This document shows positions 34,585-43,601 of a stretch of DNA of 64,000 nt, in pieces; the first letter of the stretch is position 1; each line of letters begins with the position of its first letter. The DNA is from Neurospora tetrasperma FGSC 2508. Its lineage: Eukaryota > Ascomycota > Sordariomycetes > Sordariales > Sordariaceae. Position numbers and translations under genes: made by a program. The notes under the pieces were generated by a model that searched no databases, was not told the origin of the DNA, and saw only the letters and a program-made list of their open reading frames with translations. Location of the stretch: the NCBI RefSeq assembly GCF_000213175.1, contig NW_009799102.1, positions 4,124,095-4,188,094 on the forward strand. The letters run 5' to 3'.

Positions 34585-35604
34585 GTTTGTCGCGGTTCGT
34601 ACCGATTGGGGATGGTACCGGCGAGGGTTCGAGAAGGCTCGGGTTAGCAAGAAAAGAGAGAGCTGGGGACACCAGTTTAGGAAATGGCCAGTGGAAAGCT
34701 TTTTGTTCTCACCTTTCAGGTTGTGCCTCCACTTTATATGGCGGAGGGGGGCCGGATGGGAGACAGTGTCTAGACAAACTAAATTCAATGAATACCCGCC
34801 GAATGAGTCAAGTGGCAAGGGAAAGATGACTGGCAAGGAACTGCGGACTGCGAAATCTGCAGCGTTCGATAAAAACCGGACATGATTGCCCGGTGCAGGA
34901 TGGACTGCAGTCCATTGCAGTATCTGGAAAGAAATGATTCCGTGCCGCCTCCCCATTTTGAATAATTGTATTACACCATGCACCCGCCTGGACGGAAATC
35001 AAGCAACTGAACCTGTAAATGATGACCGCATCCTCAGCTGCCCGCTTACATAGAGGTACCTCTAGGTACATATGCGGTTCTCGCGGCGGTCCTTGAGGCC
35101 ACTTCGTTCTTGCCTTCGCACTTGCCTTCGTACTTGCTGATGCGCTTCGGTTGCCGACACGAGCCGCGGGACGTCGGACAATCGGACATGTCAACCTCTA
35201 CTACTCTAGTAGGTACTTGGCTCCTCTTGCCCTTGATCTTTCCTTAACTGCCCGAACTCCATGCATCAAGGTTCCTACGAGTCAAGCAACTGTCCTTCCC
35301 TCCGACCTCCATCTTTCAGTTGCAACCAAGTGGGAACTCCTTCTCATTCTGACCTCCTCGTCCCCCCTCGTCACTGACGACGAACACCAAACGTTGTTTC
35401 TTTTGAGTTCTGTCTGCCCTCTCCACTCAAAAACTTGTCGATTTGCACTTGTGCACAGTCCAATCCTTCCAGCTACTTAATCCCCCCATTCCCCCGTCCT
35501 ACTTTTGGCTGTGTTCTTCGCTTGTTCTCAGTCAGACATCAACTTTTCATTGCAACTTCAAACAAACCTCACCCTTTTCTCTGCTTTCCACTGAGACGTC
35601 TGCC
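34585..35604. other. intergenic, no gene seen
   Basis: About 1 kb, CT-rich in its last 300 bases. The motif AGGTACCTCTAGGTAC is at 35055. Confidence 0.45.
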
Positions 35605-36319
35605 ATGCATCCGACTCTGGATCCTGACATCTTCAACACGTCTTGCAATTCTTTCCTCTCGTCTCCATTGGTCTGACACCCAAACCAAGTCCAACGTTGT
35701 CTTTTCTCGCCCCCACTTCGCTCGCTTCCTCCGATCCGTGTCCGAGTCTTGCCCGGCCGCATTCGAGCTTCGAAATTCCGAATTCGTTGTCGAGCCCGCT
35801 TCAGTCCCTCTCTCTGTCAACACATCGACTCGAGTTTGCTGGCGCTTCATGGCTGTGAGTTCCTCTCTTCGCACTGACGCCTGGTTGAAGCATCCCGTCT
35901 CTCAAAGGCACAGAGAGACACTATTGTCTCTACAGAGCTTCTTGACGCACTTTCACAGGCATCGAATCTCCTCGAGTCCGCCGTGGGTGCCGAATTGCTC
36001 TTTTGAGCTTCAAGACCGTCTGCCAAACAACCTGTCGAATCGAGGTCACGCCCGTCACTGCGCTGCATGTCATCGACGAGACGCTTTGCGCCGTTGTCGG
36101 TGTCGCTTTCCTTGAGCTTGGCAAGTCCTGCATTCCTCAGCTCGCGCCTTGCTTCACAGCTAGGCTGCCTCGAGATGTCTGGTTTTACCGGTCCAAGGTA
36201 CATTCGCATCCCTATTTCATGACGTCAACTAACTTTCGCTTTTTGACAATTCAGGCTTACTTGACAATCGCTTGTTTCTCGAAACTCGCAATGTGTCGAT
36301 GGCTTTCAACTGCTGACTG
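35605..36319 (+). pseudogene. degenerate gene with preserved introns, unrecognised
   Basis: Coding-like stretches occur in different frames. From ATG 35605: MHPTLDPDIFNTSC. Then RPHFARFLRSVSESCPAAF. After a probable intron (GTGAGT at 35856 to the AG before 35909): RDTIVSTELLDALSQASN. Then VTPVTALHVIDETLCAVVGVAFLELG. The last intron (GTACAT, CTAAC, CAG, near 36197-36254) is perfect and leads to AYLTIACFSKLAMCRWLSTAD and TGA. Third-position C bias supports each piece, but at least two joins need a frame change (near 35672 and 35999). It is therefore a decayed gene or one whose structure I cannot solve. Its last exon seeds the tandem array that follows. Confidence 0.4.
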
Positions 36320-36825
36320 AGTTTGTCACATTTCCGTCCATATATCCGAACGGCCTAGCTTAGTACGATACCTCTGGGGGGTTACTAAATGTAACGAACT
36401 CGGGAAGGTCGGCAATCGCTTGTTTCTCGAAACTCGCGATGTGTTGATGGCTTTCAACTGCTGACTGAGTTTGTCACATTTCCGTCCATGTATCCGAACG
36501 GCCTAGCTCAGTACGGTACCTCTGGGGGGTTACTAAATGTGGCGAACTTGGGAAGGTTGGCAAAGCTGACTGAGTCTGTCACGTTTCCGTCCATGTATCC
36601 GAACGGCCTAGCTCAGTACGGTACCTCTGGGGGGTTACTAAATGTGGCGAACTCGGGAAGGTTGGCAAAGCTGACTGAGTCTGTCACGTTTTCGTCCATG
36701 TATCCGAACGGCCTAGCTCAGTACGGTACCTCTGGGGGGTTACTATGTGGCAGGTTCGGGAAGGTCAGCAACCGCTTGTTTCTCGAAACTTGCGAGGAGT
36801 TGGCGGCTTTCAACGTCAGTTGAAA
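36266..36825 (+). repeat. 105/148-bp tandem array
   Basis: Two long units, 36266-36412 (147 bp) and 36413-36560 (148 bp), are followed by two short units, 36561-36665 (105 bp) and 36666-36768 (103 bp), and a partial end copy to about 36825. The short units lack 40-45 bp (TTTCTCGAAACTCGCGATGT and flanks) that derive from the last exon of the preceding gene remnant. The first unit differs from the others mostly by C-to-T/G-to-A changes (CATGTATCC to CATATATCC, GCTCAG to GCTTAG), as RIP would leave. The short units keep one frame open (36488-36823, MYPNGLAQYGTSGGLL repeated), but translation is unproven. Confidence 0.85.
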
Positions 36826-36975
36826 GTGGTAAATCCCCCTGCACGTCAACCAATGGGTCCATTTTCCGTCTCTAGGGGCGGAACTTGGGGGCGGCGAAGT
36901 CGGCCTCTGCAACCTCCACGTGGTGCCGCCTGGGAACCTGACCTTTAACGTGGTCAGAGCCAGTGCAGAGACGCA

Positions 36976-38203
36976 ATGTCTCTTCACGCCATGAAAGGAC
37001 AAAAGAACGCTATGTCAATCTTGAAGGTAAGTGAACCTGGCTCTCGTCTGAACGTTCAAGTGCCGATTGGTGATTTTTGCATCAGTTGACAGATGACGGT
37101 CAGCTCCTCGGGTGACATAAAAAGGAGTCGGACCTCCCAACCGACCAACACACGTGAATCAGACGAAATGGCACCTCGCCGTCGCCGAGTTTCCCAGCCT
37201 CGTAAGCGATTCTAACAAAATCGATACTTTCTCTTCAACTGTTGTATATTACTGACACAAACCATTGGAAGGACATGAAGGACAACAAAGTTGGGCGCAC
37301 CAAGCGCCGAAGGCACAAGACTGCCCTCCAGGTACGTAAAGTACCTACACGCCTTCTGTTCAGCACTGAAGGAAGAGCCCTCACCCACTAGCAGTATGTA
37401 CCTCTAACTAACTTCAACCTGGCAGAAACTGCTGGTAAACAGTTACTCATATCTTGACTCGTTGATATGACGACTAGCTAATCTAGGTCACATGGCGCCT
37501 CTAGGACGACACCAAGGAGGTATGTTCGGTATCATACAAGGACACTGACCCGGCGAGTGCATTCATACCCGTTTGGCTAACACAATTAAGGCCTGGGAGA
37601 AAAAGCTCGACGCCTCCGACCGCCGCATGAACGTGAGTAAATCTCATGTATTGGTAGATTATGCACACGTTGGTTGCTAATCAATACATTTGCATAGGAC
37701 ACGGCGGCAGAGATGCTGGCGCTGAAACGAAAGCTCCAGGAGCAGCGCCGTGCACATGCTGTAAGTTTGTATGCTAGCCGTGATGTTCAGAAATACTTGC
37801 TAACAATATGGATTAGGAACTCGTCAAGGAGCATGAGAAGGCCGAGACAAAGCAAGAACTCTTGGCCCGGCTAGCGGTAAGTACCTTACATTTGTTGTAA
37901 CAATAAACAATGTGTTACCAAATAAAGTATATGCAGAGTCTAACATTCATTGAGTCCGTCGGCAACGCCACCACCACCGCTGGCGACGACGGCGACAAGG
38001 CTGCGGCAGCTGCCTCGAAGACAAGAAAAGGAGGGACAATAAAAGATTCCGGTTTGGGCAGTTCAATAGACTCCATCGCAGAAGAGACCGTCAACAAGAG
38101 AATAATATACAAGCTCGGGGTTCTAAATCTGCACCCGCCATTGAAGTTGAATAGCGACTCGGAGATAAGATGGAAGGACATCCCGACAATGTTCCATTTC
38201 TAG
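36976..38203 (+). CDS. mini-exon coiled-coil gene with in-frame UAG
   Basis: Model: exons 36976-37026, 37272-37331, 37426-37434, 37487-37519, 37591-37632, 37698-37760, 37817-37876 and 37937-38203. All are phase 0 with lengths divisible by three, and the introns have good GT-AG and CTAAC/CTGAC signals. An alternative exon 37093-37201 (MAPRRRRVSQP) would shift the frame and end at a TGA made across an exon junction. In the main frame the protein starts MSLHAMKGQKNAMSILK, is basic (GRTKRRRHK), and meets TAG at 37502-37504 (codon 46). Beyond it lies a strong coiled coil (EMLALKRKLQEQRRAHAELV) and a 89-codon last exon ending PTMFHF: 45 residues if stopped, 194 if read through. No homologue is recognised. 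Exon size, symmetry and UAG resemble edited sexual-stage genes of Neurospora. Confidence 0.6.
37113..37122 (+). promoter_or_regulatory. TATA-like box
   Basis: ACATAAAAAG lies about 50 bp before the ATG at 37168. It could serve a short transcript that begins with the alternative exon of the mini-exon gene. It is a single AT-rich match and weak on its own. Confidence 0.2.
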
Positions 38204-40076
38204 TTTATACCAGCTTGGTATACTGAATACAAGACATTCCAGCCCATCCCCGATGCCGCAATGACATATTGAAATGCCTAATAACCGATTGAAAACACAT
38301 ATGCACCACTTACGTCAGTATATCTACTACGGCATGAGGCATGGAGCGACGGACAAAGTGCAGTCGCAGAGTGTCAACATGCATCGGCACCTCAACTGGT
38401 GGTCTCCGGACGTACCGCAAAGACTCGGGGCACAGGGTTTTAGGTTCCCTGGATATCAGGCATAATCTGGAAGTATATTGCAATATTTATGCCTACTATA
38501 AATTGTATGCAAGACGGTGAACTATAATATCTCCACCCTCTAGCGTTTATGAAAAGATAGATAGGGAATGGTATGAAATTGGAAAGACGAATTTTAAAGT
38601 GCTCCTGGGTAGCAATATATCTCCCCTACTATTATTTGCGAACATAAAATGCACACATTCGGGCAGTATACTTACATATCATGCCTAATATCCAGGGAAC
38701 CTAAAACCCTGTGCCCTGAGTCTTTGCGGTACTGTTTGAACATTGTTATAGTGCCTGTAGGCCTTGAGCAGCGAATTCTATTGCCTCGGTTGTCTATAAG
38801 CCCTGCTTGCGTATCTTAGCAACATTCCCTCATTCTTCCAGTTAGTAAATGTAATGCTGCCTGGGTTACATGTAAAATCTGTTTCTTCACCCAACCTGCC
38901 TTCTATCCATATCCAAACAATCGTGTCTTTCCAGCTCCATGCTTCCCTTCACCTTCTGTCGTGTGGCACGTTGTTTCATTGACCGTAGTCTGGTTCATTG
39001 ATCGATCTCGAATTAAGATAGATCCCCCGAATGAGGAACCCCGTGTCATATACCCACCGCATTTCTCCAACGGCCCTCAACTCTTAATCAATGTACTATT
39101 CCCAAGGGAGCTAAGTGAGTGAGCGAGCAGAGATGTCCAGTTTGGGCTAAACCTCGGTGCCTAGCAACCGCTCAAGAGCAACTCATGGAAGTCGGAAGAA
39201 AAGTGAACAATGTTGAGGCCATCACCAGTTCTTGGCATTCTCTTGGCACTAGTGGATTACGACCCACACATGGCTGCCCTGTATATAAGTCGGATGTCAT
39301 CCTCCTTCCTCCACCTCTTTTCTTTCTCTTCAATGAATCGAGACTTTTACTACCACAATATCGTTTACCATAATCAATCCCTTCCGCATAGTTCAACAAA
39401 TCAAGCATGAAGAAGGGAGGCGGTGCTACTTCTACTACTTTGTACGCTCATGATACTGTTTGGGCGCGGGTTTGAGATGATGGGGTGTCGAAGCATCAAG
39501 AAGGAGATTGGGATGAGGGATGGCACGGATTGATGGTCTAATCGCGGGCGTCACTGCTGTTTCCTTCGAAGGCCGCTGGAAAATGAAGCTAGGACACTTT
39601 GAAATGGCTGCTGAGCAACGATTGCAAACACATTATCATTAACTGGATTACCATGTTTGGAACGAGAACAAGCCTTGATGAGCGAGTAATATGTCTCTGC
39701 AAGGAGTAAGGAGACCGATGGTGAGAATGTCGGGGCTTTGGTGTGTACTACGAGGACCCTGCTTTCACATTATTTTGTACCTCTAGCCAATAATAATTTT
39801 GCCGTGGAATGGCTTTTCCCGACAAAGCATATCCAACCATTACAACCTTCTGTTTCCCAACTCTCACCTCCTTCACAAGCCGTATTCCGCATCACGTCCA
39901 TCCCTAATTGACCCACTCCCATACCCAATCACTCCCCTCTATCATTCCCACCACCTTCCAACTCTTCTCAACAACATCTTCTCATCGTTCGCTACAGAAT
40001 CCCAAGGAAATGTCAGCAAACACATTCAACCAAACACCAACCTCTGCAACCAGTAACCAAGTCAAGGCCAAAGCAG
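38204..40076. other. AT-rich intergenic region with a MITE-like element
   Basis: No gene seen. It contains the inverted-repeat element at 38412-38732. AT content is above the window average, consistent with RIP-affected spacer. Confidence 0.5.
38412..38732. mobile_element. MITE-like element with ~70-bp terminal inverted repeats
   Basis: The left arm 38412-38481 begins GTACCGCAAAGACTC. The right arm 38663-38732 is its reverse complement with only a few mismatches (both contain CAGGGTTTTAGGTTCCCTGG). About 180 bp of AT-rich sequence without coding capacity lies between. If the outermost TA on each side is the target duplication, the arms start CCGCAAAGACTC, as in Tc1/mariner-type elements. No transposase is present, so it would depend on one elsewhere. 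The near-identity of the arms suggests moderate age. Confidence 0.7.
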
Positions 40077-41534
40077 TCACAGCGGATACCGAGTAGGGTG
40101 AGTACACTTACACAAATCCGGTCTCCTTCCCAACCCAGCAACCACCCCATCCCAAGTCGCCGGGTTCACCACCTTCACCACACCGGCATCGATACTCCAA
40201 ACCACGCGTTCGTTCCGAGCAGCGTAAATACACACACGCCAGTCGCCGGCGTCTTGGAAGCGAAGGCCGGACAGGACGAGGGATCGCTGGCCTAGGGTGT
40301 CTTGGACAGGGATAGAGGTGAGGTAGACGTGGAGGGTCACTTGGATTGGAGGGGCGGGGAGGGTCATGCTGGTGTTGGCATTTGCGTTTGTGATGCCATT
40401 TGTGATGCCATTTGTGATGCCATTTGTGATGCCGTTGGTGATGCCGTTTGTGATGCCGTTGGTATTGGCAATGGCGGTTGCGGAGGTTGCGTTTGGAACA
40501 GTGGCTGGGGCTGGGTTGACTGGGTTGACTGGATTGATGTTGGCCATGTCTGGAAACAGCGTTGGGTACCGGACTAGGGCAGCGTCTGGTAGTGTGCCTG
40601 AGCCTTGCCGTTGATTGGCGACTGCATCATTTGAGAAGTTGGTAAACTCGATGAAATCTACTCGGCCCCTGTTTTGGTTCGAGTTCTCAGCTGGGATGGC
40701 ACCTGTATTTATGAACCTGGTTGCCCGTGCGCGAATGGAAAGCCCTCCCAGCTGCGCTTCCTAGGCGGGGAGCCGAATCACGGCCGGGTTGCAGCTGTCA
40801 TCAACGAAGTTGTTGTGGATGGGGGAGCGTAGGGGAATGAGGAGGGTGGGAGAAGGGGGGACTGGGAGGGGGGACAGATCTATAAAGGGAGCCCCGGTGA
40901 GAGGATTGGACGAGGGGTTTATATCACCGACACTGGCTGACATCGAATGAAACCCGTTGGAGATGGCGGGGGGCGCCATGTGATTGTTGTTCGGGAAGTA
41001 ATCGAGATTGGTCGAGGGAACGTTGTCGGAAGGGGTGCCTGTCCCTGTGCCATTGGTAGAACTAGAAGCGAGATCCATGTCGATGGACATGAGGGAGGAG
41101 GCGGTTTGTGGTGTTGAGGTGGGAGATTCCTCTGGTACATGTAGCTGCGGGGAGGACATGTTGGAGGTTTGGATTGTTTCAGAGAAGTTGTAGTTGTGAT
41201 TGGCAGTGGACCTGATGTTATTGTTGTCAATGATGCTGAACTGAAGATGGTGTTGCTGCTGGTCGAGATAGTTGAGAGGCTGTGGATTGCTGCTTTAACG
41301 AAGTGAAGTTGTTTGGGAAGAAAACATCGGAGAAAACATCGATGCTGGGTGCGGACCGACAGGAGCTGGAATTGGTTGAACACCGCATAAACATGCAGTG
41401 GTTGGGCATTGCCAGGAGCACATCGGTGGAAAGGGAACCAGGGACGATGTGGCGGGCTTCCACCAGGCAGCCGCTCCTTCCACTTCCACTTCCACTTCCT
41501 TACCACCTGTATCCGATCTCATCCCATCCCCCAA
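40077..41534 (-). CDS. possible velvet-like protein gene with in-frame UAG
   Basis: The core frame 41159-40077 is a single 361-codon frame broken only by TAG at 40763-40761. Before it: PLRSPIHNN, then DDSCNPAVIRLPA. After it: EAQLGGLSIRARAT, a Ser/Asn-rich stretch, six NGIT repeats, then TSIPVQDTLGQRSLVLSGLRF and GDWRVCIYAARNERVVW. The neighbouring gene (42324-42761) has the same blocks, with Phe where the TAG stands. The same frame is open up to 41534 apart from a TAA at 41297-41295, which an intron ending AAAGCAG could remove. A coding-like frame at 41832-41500 may be the first exon. The pattern (P.H...C.NP.V.QL, then S..V.D, then WRV) recalls velvet regulators, but weakly. The 3' end overlaps a donor (TGTGTAAGTG), so a further exon is possible. 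Confidence 0.45.
40386..40466 (+). repeat. 12-bp tandem repeat coding NGIT
   Basis: Six to seven copies of TGATGCCATTTG and near variants (one-base changes T/G). On the minus strand they code a run of Asn-Gly-Ile-Thr in the possible velvet-like gene. The unit keeps the frame, so copy number can vary harmlessly. Confidence 0.85.
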
Positions 41535-41832
41535 GGCCTGCCAACCTAGGCATCAATTGCCTAGTAACCACTTCCGCTTCATAACCCCTCATGCCGTACC
41601 TCCTTCCATCACCCCCAGCCACATCGACCAGTCCGATTCTGGTCGCATAGCACAAACAGTAGTGCCGTCCCAGCTCTGCATCTCCCACCCCGTCCGCCTT
41701 CGAGTTCGATTCGCGGCCGGGGCAGATCATGAGGTTCTTTTCAACAAAGACAAAGGCCGACAGCGTGCCGTCCATGTCGTACACCGCGGGATTTGTACAC
41801 TGGCGGGCTACTGGGCCAGTTGAACCAAGCAA

Positions 41833-41857
41833 CCGGCTGTGCTATCTGTTGGCTTCT

Positions 41858-41890
<33 letters not shown>

Positions 41891-42323
41891 TTTCTTTCTT
41901 TCTTTTCCTGTCCCTTTGATTAAGACTCTACTACCAGCTAGTCGTCATCGTCAGACTTGGTGTTTGTGGAAGCCCAATTAGTTACCAGAATTGTGCTGAC
42001 TGATATTGATGGAAGTCTGAGTAGAAGGAGGGACACACACATATGAATAATATTGTCCGTGGTAGACGCGGCAGTGTCAAAAGGCAGTAACTACGGTTCC
42101 AAACTTCGTGTCTCTATCCGTGCCGTGAGGGAGAGAGGCAGTTCTGATGCACTACCACTGCATGATCACGATCACGGATGTAACCCGTCAGACCCATCCA
42201 TATGTAGAGTAACAAGGAACATTTCGATGGGTGGGCTCCCTTAGGACACCCACCACATCCCGATATATCTTAACGTCTGCGTCTCCGAATACGCTAGCAG
42301 GCACTTACATCAGCATGCGTCCA
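41833..42323. other. intergenic with a T-rich tract
   Basis: T-rich, C-interrupted tract at 41860-41908. No gene was seen. Confidence 0.5.
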
Positions 42324-42761
42324 TCATGGAACCCAGGCAAGCCCTGTGGACAATAGAAAGCACTTACACAGATACGGACCTCCACCCACATCCACGAACG
42401 CAATTTCCACCTGCACATCGCCCGCCGGAATCCTCCAGACCTCCTCACTACGGACCACCCCATAAAGAAACACCCTCCACCTCCCAATCCGAGGAAGCGT
42501 CAACCCATTCAAGACCACATACCGGCTCCAACCCTCATCTTCCACCGGAATCGAGCTCAACTGGACGTTCACAGCAGTCGCCAAAGGGCTGGGGGCGTCA
42601 GAGTTGGTTGCGTAGGCATAGACCTGAAGACCGGTGTGCTGGCAAAAGGCCGGCAACTGGACGACGGCGTTGTTACAGGCGTCATCGGAGGTGTGGATAG
42701 GGGTGCGCAAGGGAACAATGAGGCGCGCAGTGGAGGACATGGGTGGTGGTCGCCAAGACAT
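42324..42761 (-). CDS. paralogue of the 40-41.5 kb gene (possible velvet-like)
   Basis: ATG 42761 to TGA, 145 residues, with no internal stop. It shares ordered blocks with the gene just downstream: PLRTPIHTSDDAC and VVQLPAFCQHTGLQVYAYAT, then SSIPVEDEGWSRYVVLNGLTL, GRWRVFLYGVV and PYLCKC. It is far shorter, because it lacks the Ser/Asn-rich insert and the NGIT repeats. The end again overlaps TGTGTAAGTG, a donor-like site at the same place as in its paralogue, so the true C-terminus may lie in another exon. Velvet proteins regulate development and secondary metabolism. The assignment rests on a faint motif order and could be wrong. Confidence 0.5.
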   Translation of the reverse strand: MSWRPPPMSSTARLIVPLRTPIHTSDDACNNAVVQLPAFCQHTGLQVYAYATNSDAPSPLATAVNVQLSSIPVEDEGWSRYVVLNGLTLPRIGRWRVFLYGVVRSEEVWRIPAGDVQVEIAFVDVGGGPYLCKCFLLSTGLAWVP

Positions 42762-43601
42762 TTTGGATTTTCGGGTTTGGTGTTGTGGTTGGGGTCGTGT
42801 TGTTGAGTTTCAGCAGGGTTTGCAAATGAGGAAGGTCAATGGTCATTTGGGTGGGAACAAGAGTCCTTTAAATACGGTACTGGGCGTTGGTTGACGGAAG
42901 ACTTTGGGACTCGTTTAGAAAGCGGTAGCTGCATGATTCAAGGGAGAGGCGGTTGTGATTCATAATCACATCCATTGACGATAGGATGGGTTTGCTCGGT
43001 CAGGCCGTGGCTGCATGCTCTGTCGTGATCCACTGCTGCCTCGCATTTCGCGGGCTAGAGGTAGCTTCTTGGTCATTACGGCCTGTGTTGCTCACGATTG
43101 TGGCGCTTGATCTATCCGGATGTCCGAAGTCTGCTGAACAAATATGTAGAGGTATTTGTGCATCGGAGTTAGTCGGCAGTTGGGCGCGGGAGAGATTGGA
43201 GACCATCAGTGACGAGTAACGAGTGCCGAGGAAGGAGTGATAGGCGATGAGTGATGATTGCCGAGCTGCTACGCTGGCGAGCGGTCGTAAAAATCAACCG
43301 AACGCATCAGCCCGAGTCGTTTAGAGATTCTTCCATTTAGGAACTGCCTAGAATTCAGATTCAAGGGTAGACTGAAGATGCTTGGATGCGTGATAAGAGT
43401 ATGCCCGGGGTGTATTGTATTAAGCGTAATGTGTTTGGTTTATTTTGACGACCATTTGCCTGGGTCGAACTTAGTATTAGAAGTTCCAGTCACTTGGTTG
43501 TTTTGAGAAACCTGGGAGGATGTCGGTTAACACGCAATCGTTGACACGACATAAAGGGGGAGGCATTGACTGACAGAAGATCTGGAAGGGAACTACTACA
43601 C
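42762..43601. other. intergenic with degenerate repeat copy B
   Basis: No gene seen. The repeat copy at about 43345-43480 is listed separately. Confidence 0.5.
43345..43480 (+). repeat. degenerate dispersed repeat, copy B
   Basis: Shares TGCCTAGAA, TTCAAGGGTA, GCTTGGATGCGT, AGAGTATGCCC with copy A (18990). It shares GACCATTTGCC and GTCGAAC with copy C (52720). AT-shifted by transitions. Confidence 0.5.

Noticed and set aside
35435-36115. 226-codon single plus-strand frame across the gene remnant
   Set aside because: Only its central part (RPHFARFLRSVSES) looks coding. Its ends run through other frames of the remnant and through a likely intron.
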